Shown: positions 59,245 through 64,000 of the stretch, in pieces | Numbering within the stretch: the first letter of the stretch is position 1 | Layout of the letters: each line of letters starts with the position of its first letter | Assembly (NCBI GenBank): GCA_045811525.1 | Contig: JBJMTV010000003.1 | Location: forward strand, 62,001 to 126,000 | DNA from: VAZQ01 sp045811525 | GTDB taxonomy: Bacteria > Pseudomonadota > Alphaproteobacteria > Rhizobiales > Xanthobacteraceae | Direction: 5' to 3' | DNA length: 64,000 nucleotides | Position numbers and translations under genes: made by a program | Notes under the pieces: generated by a model | The model's input: only the letters and a program-made list of their open reading frames with translations | Databases searched by the model: none | Told to the model about the DNA's origin: nothing

Positions 59245-60480
59245 ATGAGCACCATCATCCGTAACGCCCGCATACGTGGGCAGCAAGACCTGGTCGACAT
59301 CGCCATTGAACATGAGCGCATTTCGGCGGTCGTCCCCAACTTGCCTACCGGCTCCGCACACGAGTTGGATGCGGCGGGTAGTCTGGTTCTGCCCGGATTG
59401 TTCAATCTGCATTTTCATGCTGACAAATGCCTGCTCGGCGAGACCATGCGTCCCAACCAATCCGGAACGCTCCCGGAAGCGATCGAGATCACCAACGATT
59501 TCAAACGAAAATACGAGCCGGCCGAAGTGGCGGCCCGCGCCATTCGAGCGATTGAAGCCGGAGTGATCAATGGAACTAGTTTCTTCCGGTTGTTCGCCGA
59601 TGTCGGGACGATTGGTCAGCTGCGCGCGGCTCGTGGCCTCCTGCTCGCTCGCGAACAGATGAAACCGTACTGCCGCATCCAGGTGGTCGCCTTCCCGCAG
59701 GAGGGAATAGTTCGCGATCCCGGCGCCGCCGAGCTCATGGAGGAAGCGATAAAGGAGGGCTGTGACATCGTCGGGGGGCTCCCCTGGTATGAATACAGTG
59801 ACGAGGATGCGCGCCGCCACATCGACATCTGCTTCGAGCTGGCCAAGCGCCACGACCTCGACATCCACATGCTCGCCGATGACACGGATGACGCCAATTC
59901 GCGCAGCCTCGAATATCTCGCGCTCAAGACGATGCGAGAGGATTATCAAGGCCGCGTCGCCGCCAGCCATTGCGGCGCCATGGCGGCATACAACGACGTC
60001 TATGCCGCCAAGGTCATCGATATGGTGGCAACAGCGGGCGTGACGATTTGCGTAAACGCGCACATAAATCTCGTCTGCTCCGCGCGCACCGACCGCGAAC
60101 CTAAACGCCGAGGCATTGCACGTGTGAAAGAGCTTCTCGCGCGGGGCGTGAACGTCATTACCGCGCAGGACGACGTCAACGATCCATACTACCCGTTCGG
60201 CAAGCTCGACCCGCTGGAATGCGCCTCGATGATCGCGCATGTGGCGCAGCTGACCTTGCCACATGAGCTCGAGCAGGTCGCCGACATGATAACTACAAAC
60301 AGTGCACGGGCCGCACGGCAAAACTCCTATGGCATCGCTGCCGGCTGTCCCGCCGACCTCGTCATCATCGGTGCACGTTCAGTGCACGACGCCCTACGCC
60401 GCCAGCCCGCCGACCGTCGTGTGTTCAAGGCCGGCGTAGAGGTTGCACGATCAAAGACGGCGCAGGAGCTCCTGCGTTGA
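59245..60480 (+). CDS. Cytosine-deaminase-like amidohydrolase
   Basis: ATG 59245 (MSTIIRNARIRG), 411 residues. Amidohydrolase metal sites: HFHADKC (HxH pair), DIHMLADD, AASHCGAM, and the catalytic-Asp block ITAQDDVNDPYYPFGKLDPLE, which mirrors the HDDVFDPWYPLG region of cytosine deaminase. It would deaminate or hydrolyse a nitrogen heterocycle. It is divergent from an importer operon with a cysteine hydrolase, and together they may form one catabolic unit. The exact substrate cannot be fixed. Confidence 0.88.
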   Translation: MSTIIRNARIRGQQDLVDIAIEHERISAVVPNLPTGSAHELDAAGSLVLPGLFNLHFHADKCLLGETMRPNQSGTLPEAIEITNDFKRKYEPAEVAARAIRAIEAGVINGTSFFRLFADVGTIGQLRAARGLLLAREQMKPYCRIQVVAFPQEGIVRDPGAAELMEEAIKEGCDIVGGLPWYEYSDEDARRHIDICFELAKRHDLDIHMLADDTDDANSRSLEYLALKTMREDYQGRVAASHCGAMAAYNDVYAAKVIDMVATAGVTICVNAHINLVCSARTDREPKRRGIARVKELLARGVNVITAQDDVNDPYYPFGKLDPLECASMIAHVAQLTLPHELEQVADMITTNSARAARQNSYGIAAGCPADLVIIGARSVHDALRRQPADRRVFKAGVEVARSKTAQELLR

Positions 60481-60535
60481 TAATGCTCCCCTTAGTCACG
60501 CCATCGACGTGCACCGCAGTCCGGAGCAGAATGTG

Positions 60536-61507
60536 CTACTTCGCCTGCTTGCTGGCGATCTGCGCCAGCACAGGATTCCACATGTTTTGCTGCTGATGGA
60601 TGAAAGCAACCGTCTCGGTGACTGACATGGGCCGGGCGTAGCTGCCCAGGTCCGCAATTTTTCTCTGCAGAACAGGGTCATGTCCAACGGCTTGGAGATC
60701 GCGATTCACCTTTTCAATGATATCCGGCGATGTACCAACCGGTGCTACGAGTACGCCCCATCCGGTCGCAAGGAAGCCCGGAATGGTTTCGGCCATGGTC
60801 GGGACCATTGAAAACTGTGGCAGCCGGTTAGCACTAGCAACCCCGATCAGCTTTACCGCTCCACTTTGCACCGCGCCGGCAATGCCGGAATATCCCTCGA
60901 TAATCATTCCCACGCGACCCGTGGCGAGATCGCTCAGGGCGTGAGATGGCCCTCCGGTATACGGGACGAGCTGCAGCTCAATCTGCGCTTGGTGCTGCAG
61001 TAACTCGCCTGCGAGGTGTGTCAGTCGCCCAACTCCGGTGGTGGCGTAGGAAATTTCTCCCGGATGCTTTTTCGCCAGCGCGATGAGCTCAGCGACGGTA
61101 GCAATGCCCGATTTGGGTGAAACAGCAAAAAACATTGGATTCTCTGCCACGAAGCCGATCGGCAGGAAGTCGCGCGGTACTTGCAGCGGAATGTTCGAGG
61201 CGGCCGGTCGCAATGCCACAAAGGTCGACAGAACTGGCTGATATAACGTATAGCCGTCCGCCACCGCCTCCGCAGCGGCGCGCGCTCCCAAACTTCCGCC
61301 TGCTCCAGGTTTATTGATCACGATGACCTGTTGGCCCCACCTTGCTGTAAGCTCTTCGGCGAAAAATCGAAGCGCCACATCCGGAGTACTCCCGGCGGCG
61401 GAGTCAGCGATGATCTGAACTGACTTCTCAGGATAGGATCCTCCGTTTGCCGGCAGCGCAACGCACACGACTGCTGCTGCGAGCATTAGTGATGTGATGC
61501 GCATCAT
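60536..61507 (-). CDS. Tripartite tricarboxylate transporter substrate-binding protein (Bug family), sixth
   Basis: ATG 61507 (MMRITSLMLAAAVVCVALPANG signal), 323 residues. Bug features: YPEKSVQIIADSAAGSTPDVALRF (altered from VPFAAGG), VIVINKPGAGGSLGARA, and the FLPIGFVAENP region. It is convergent with the amidohydrolase gene. No TctA/TctB lies in the window. Confidence 0.9.
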   Translation of the reverse strand: MMRITSLMLAAAVVCVALPANGGSYPEKSVQIIADSAAGSTPDVALRFFAEELTARWGQQVIVINKPGAGGSLGARAAAEAVADGYTLYQPVLSTFVALRPAASNIPLQVPRDFLPIGFVAENPMFFAVSPKSGIATVAELIALAKKHPGEISYATTGVGRLTHLAGELLQHQAQIELQLVPYTGGPSHALSDLATGRVGMIIEGYSGIAGAVQSGAVKLIGVASANRLPQFSMVPTMAETIPGFLATGWGVLVAPVGTSPDIIEKVNRDLQAVGHDPVLQRKIADLGSYARPMSVTETVAFIHQQQNMWNPVLAQIASKQAK

Positions 61508-62021
61508 TGAGTTCCACTCCGGGGCGCATTCTCCCTGATTCGCTGATGGCGGTGTACAATTCCACGGGTGAACGAGAGAAGGCTCCGCCGAGAGCACGCT
61601 GCAGATCCCTTATTCATGGGCATGCATCTCCCGCTAGGTAATGGTCCGAGGTGTAGGGACGGGAACGCCGCTAGAAAAGACAGCAGCGCTGAGGTAACTG
61701 GGCGCCTAACTGCGGCACGATGATGCAACGCTTTAGACGCTCGCACTTCAGTGCAAACGGCCGTACCTCAACCCCTTACGTTGTGTGTGGTCCTGTTTGG
61801 GAGCACACCGCAGGTCCCGAGTTGCGGCGGGGTTGCACCGACTGAGCTTCGCCTGCTGGATGTAATTCATTGTAGACGTACCGGCCCACAGCTTCTTCCA
61901 GCGCGATCACATCAGCTCGTTCTGTCTCGCGCAGATACCCTGTTCGCTCGAGCGAAGTAATTTCCGCTTCGTCGAGCAGGAGGCGGACGTGAGTGAGGCC
62001 GTCACTCTGACCGGAAAGCCC
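61508..62021. other. Region without a clear gene
   Basis: About 500 bases follow the sixth Bug start. The minus strand at about 61830-61990 reads LTHVRLLLDEAEITSLERTGYLRETERADVIALEEAV, a plausible small-protein fragment, but it has no good start in frame and may be a decayed gene. I see no RNA gene or repeat. Confidence 0.4.
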
Positions 62022-62080
62022 ATGAGGCGGCGGGACTTTGTCGCAGCACTCGGTGGTGCAACGGCTGCGTGGCCGACAGC
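62022..62080 (+). pseudogene. 5' remnant of a binding-protein gene (signal region only)
   Basis: MRRRDFVAALGGATAAWPT resembles the Tat-like leader of the PF04392-type binding proteins in this window. After about 20 codons the similarity ends and the frame continues antisense into the GST gene. It looks like the cut 5' end of another family member. Confidence 0.6.
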
Positions 62081-62141
62081 AAGCCTGGCATCCAGAGGAC
62101 GCAATGATTTGCAAGGGCGTAGGCGGCGTGCGTCGGTTGAC

Positions 62142-62792
62142 TCACGGAGCCGCGGCTGGCGGCGGCGCGCATTGTGCAAGAGTTTTTTGCCAGGCCGGGA
62201 GTGCCCGCAAAGCCGCATACCAGCGTCTGATCTCGGCATAAGGCTCGATGGGAAAGTGCGCCCAATCGGCAACATTCATGGGCGCACCCAGCGAGAAATC
62301 GGCGATCGTGAGCCTATCACCCAGGACAAATTTCCTGCCCTTGAGGTGTCCATCCAGTACCGTTGCTGCGCGATGAAATGCTTCTGTTCCCTTGGCAATT
62401 GCTGCGGCATCAGGATCGCCGCCCTTCAAAACCACCGGTTTGACGATGTGCTCGAAGATGAACACGCTGCAGGCAGGATCCCAGTGTGCCAGATCCCAGA
62501 ACTGCCAGCGTGTTATGTCAAACCGCGTCCGTTCATCCCCAGGAAACAGCTCGCTTGGTTTCTTGCTGGCGAGATATTGACATATTGCATTGGACTCCCA
62601 AAGGACGTAGTCGCCGTCCTTCAGCGTTGGCATCCGCATGTTAGGATTGAGCGCTGCATACTCCGCTTTCTTTTGATCGCCTTTGACCAAGTCCACGATG
62701 TGCAATGCCGGGTTAATGCCGAGATAGTTGGCGACCGCCATCACTTTGAAGGCGCGTGGGCTCGGAGGAAAAACGTAGAGCTCGATCGGCAT
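62142..62792 (-). CDS. Glutathione S-transferase-family protein
   Basis: A 216-residue protein with the thioredoxin-like N-domain (IELYVFPPSPRAFKVMAVANYLG, NPNMRMPTLKDGDYVLWESNAICQYLA, with the ESNAI glutathione contact) and the helical C-domain (LTIADFSLGAPM). GSTs conjugate glutathione to electrophiles or isomerise ring-cleavage products. A Ser-containing PPSPR replaces the usual active Ser/Tyr/Cys positions. It follows the ALDC-like gene on the same strand by 17 bases. Confidence 0.92.
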   Translation of the reverse strand: MPIELYVFPPSPRAFKVMAVANYLGINPALHIVDLVKGDQKKAEYAALNPNMRMPTLKDGDYVLWESNAICQYLASKKPSELFPGDERTRFDITRWQFWDLAHWDPACSVFIFEHIVKPVVLKGGDPDAAAIAKGTEAFHRAATVLDGHLKGRKFVLGDRLTIADFSLGAPMNVADWAHFPIEPYAEIRRWYAALRALPAWQKTLAQCAPPPAAAP

Positions 62793-62809
62793 GCTGTGGT
62801 TCCGTGAAG

Positions 62810-63610
62810 TTATGGTTGCGGCAGCAACAGTAGAGCGCCCGCCTTTAGCCCCCAGCGGTCGAGGTGGGCCGTCGATCCGCCGTCGGAGGAAACCCAGTGC
62901 GAGTGCGTGCGCTCACCGCCATGGGTAGCGATACCGACGAGGTTGGGCGAGACGTAGAGACCCGCGACACGGCCGTCAATCTGGTCGCCCTGCGTCTCGA
63001 CGGCAATCGCCATCGGCAGTCCCATGGCGTGCGGTCCGCCCGTGGGCGCAGCGTTGACGTGCATACGATAGGACGCAACAACGCCGCGCACCTCGAACGG
63101 GAAGGACTGCTCGGCATCGATGCCGTGAGCGCTCGCGGCGGTTGCGAGGTAAGACTCGATTTCCGCTGGCGCAACATCCCGCTCGACCAATACGTTTTGC
63201 CAATTGCCGGCGGATGCGATAGCCAGCAACGCAGCGGATTCCGAGCTTGCATCAGGTGGCGCGCCGCTTTTTCCGTAGCTGATGATCAGCTTGCCATCGC
63301 AGATTGTGATTTCTCCGCGAGCATCAGCCAGTGCCCCAACGCCGATCGTCGGATTCTTGGCCATTGCCGCGCCCAATTGCACTTTCGCCGCGAAATCACC
63401 CGTCAGCATCATGTTGCGAAAAACACCGAAGGTTTCGATCTTGTAACGCTCGTGGGAGATGTGCACGGACGCACCGCCCGCCGGGTGCATGTTCTGCGCC
63501 AGGGCAGGGCTGCTTGCTAATACAGCCAGGGTCGTTCCGCAGATTAGAATTCTGCGTCGGCTGGGGGCGACGTCGAACACCAAGCGTACACGGGCTGTTG
63601 CATGGTTCAC
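62810..63610 (-). CDS. Exported acetolactate-decarboxylase-like protein
   Basis: GTG start at 63610 overlapping the preceding stop (GTGA). The 266-residue product has a signal peptide (RRRILICGTTLAVLASSPALAQN). The mature part resembles alpha-acetolactate decarboxylase: YKIETFGVFRNMMLTGDF, GVGALADARGEITICDGKLI, and near the C-terminus ERTHSHWVSSDGGSTAHLDRW, giving HxH and a later His like the zinc site of the family. Classical ALDC is cytoplasmic in these settings, so an exported relative is unusual. The assignment is by motif pattern only. Confidence 0.6.
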   Translation of the reverse strand: MNHATARVRLVFDVAPSRRRILICGTTLAVLASSPALAQNMHPAGGASVHISHERYKIETFGVFRNMMLTGDFAAKVQLGAAMAKNPTIGVGALADARGEITICDGKLIISYGKSGAPPDASSESAALLAIASAGNWQNVLVERDVAPAEIESYLATAASAHGIDAEQSFPFEVRGVVASYRMHVNAAPTGGPHAMGLPMAIAVETQGDQIDGRVAGLYVSPNLVGIATHGGERTHSHWVSSDGGSTAHLDRWGLKAGALLLLPQP

Positions 63611-64000
63611 TCGATGACCTCGTCAGCCTGCGCCAGCATGGTCGGTGGCACACTCAGACCCAGCCCCTTGGCGGCACTCAGGTTGATCACGAACTCAAAC
63701 CGGACGGCCTGATCAATCGGCAACTCCGACGGCTTATCGCCCTTAAGAATGCGCGCGACATGCAGGCCGGCCCGCCGGTACGCATCGGCTACATCATTGC
63801 CGTAGCTCATCAGCCCGCCTTCCGCCGCAAATTCTCGGTTCGAGTAGATGGTGGGAATTGCGTCCCGCGTTGCCAAGGTGACGATCTGCTGACGTCGCGC
63901 GGTGAAGAACGGATCACTTCCAACCACCAAACCGCCTGCGCCTCGTTGGCGCAGGGTGGCGAAGGCGGAGTGAATTTCTCCTGCGGTGCGCACATTCAAC
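63607..64000 (-). CDS. ABC transporter substrate-binding protein, PF04392 family, C-terminal part (cut by window end)
   Basis: The visible 130 residues include LSAAKGLGLSVPPTMLAQADEVIE at the end and GGLMSYGNDVADAYRRAGLHVARILKGDKPSELPIDQAVRFEFVINL, the C-terminal blocks of the family seen in the 29-36 kb array. The N-terminal part lies beyond the window. Its stop overlaps the start of the ALDC-like gene, so the two are probably coupled and co-expressed. Confidence 0.88.
   Translation of the reverse strand, partial: LNVRTAGEIHSAFATLRQRGAGGLVVGSDPFFTARRQQIVTLATRDAIPTIYSNREFAAEGGLMSYGNDVADAYRRAGLHVARILKGDKPSELPIDQAVRFEFVINLSAAKGLGLSVPPTMLAQADEVIE

Noticed and set aside
59146..60321. A 391-codon open frame antisense to the amidohydrolase.
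   Set aside because: No recognisable motif, and it mirrors a gene with complete metal-binding motifs.

Overview
The window is GC-rich chromosomal DNA from an alphaproteobacterium, most likely of the order Hyphomicrobiales (Rhizobiales), close to Bradyrhizobium or Xanthobacteraceae-type genera. The strongest sign is the block between 37.4 and 41.7 kb: DUF2948, hisD, UPF0262, low-molecular-weight phosphatase, infA, maf, yacG and tRNA-Phe on one strand, with murA nearby. This is a recognisable rhizobial housekeeping order. Other lineage marks are small proteins typical of these genomes (DUF3072, DUF3606, DUF1194, a zinc-ribbon protein), many orphan periplasmic binding proteins, and a dispersed palindromic repeat of about 90-100 bp.

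Layout. 0-7.5 kb: methionine/adenine salvage (end of mtnP, apt) around a flavin oxidoreductase, an HtpX/LemA membrane pair, an MFS carrier and a DUF2252 protein. 7.5-12.9 kb: a complete LivFGMHK-type ABC importer with a cysteine hydrolase inside the operon. 13-19.6 kb: a catabolic block of two SDR dehydrogenases, a class II aldolase, a cyclase-family hydrolase and three Bug (tripartite tricarboxylate) binding proteins. 19.6-28 kb: mixed genes (two-domain methyltransferase, VWA protein, CoA transferase, transglutaminase, MT-A70 DNA/RNA methyltransferase, small proteins, two more binding proteins).

28-37.4 kb is the most mobile-looking part. It holds four intact and two broken PF04392-type binding-protein genes, a low-GC methyltransferase set between the broken copies, a MarR-Bug-flavin reductase unit with a palindromic operator, a TacA/TacT toxin-antitoxin pair, four copies of the dispersed repeat and a partial second copy of tRNA-Phe. 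It ends at the intact tRNA-Phe.

37.4-49.3 kb is the housekeeping block, interrupted between murA and DUF2948 by about 5.7 kb carrying an alpha/beta-hydrolase lipoprotein, an APC permease, a tandem pair of unrecognised exported paralogues and a DUF3574 protein. tRNA-Thr follows. 49.3-55.7 kb holds an exported protein, an ABC membrane domain without ATPase, an NMT1-type binding protein and a large SAM-cyclase-ATPase-TPR protein with a frameshift. 55.8-60.5 kb is a coherent putative N-heterocycle unit: isochorismatase-like hydrolase, NMT1-type ABC importer, and divergent cytosine-deaminase-like amidohydrolase. The window ends with a Bug protein, a GST, an acetolactate-decarboxylase-like exported protein and a binding-protein gene cut by the window edge.

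No rRNA, CRISPR array, transposase, integrase or replication origin was seen. Everything here comes from reading the sequence; family names rest on remembered motifs, not on searches.
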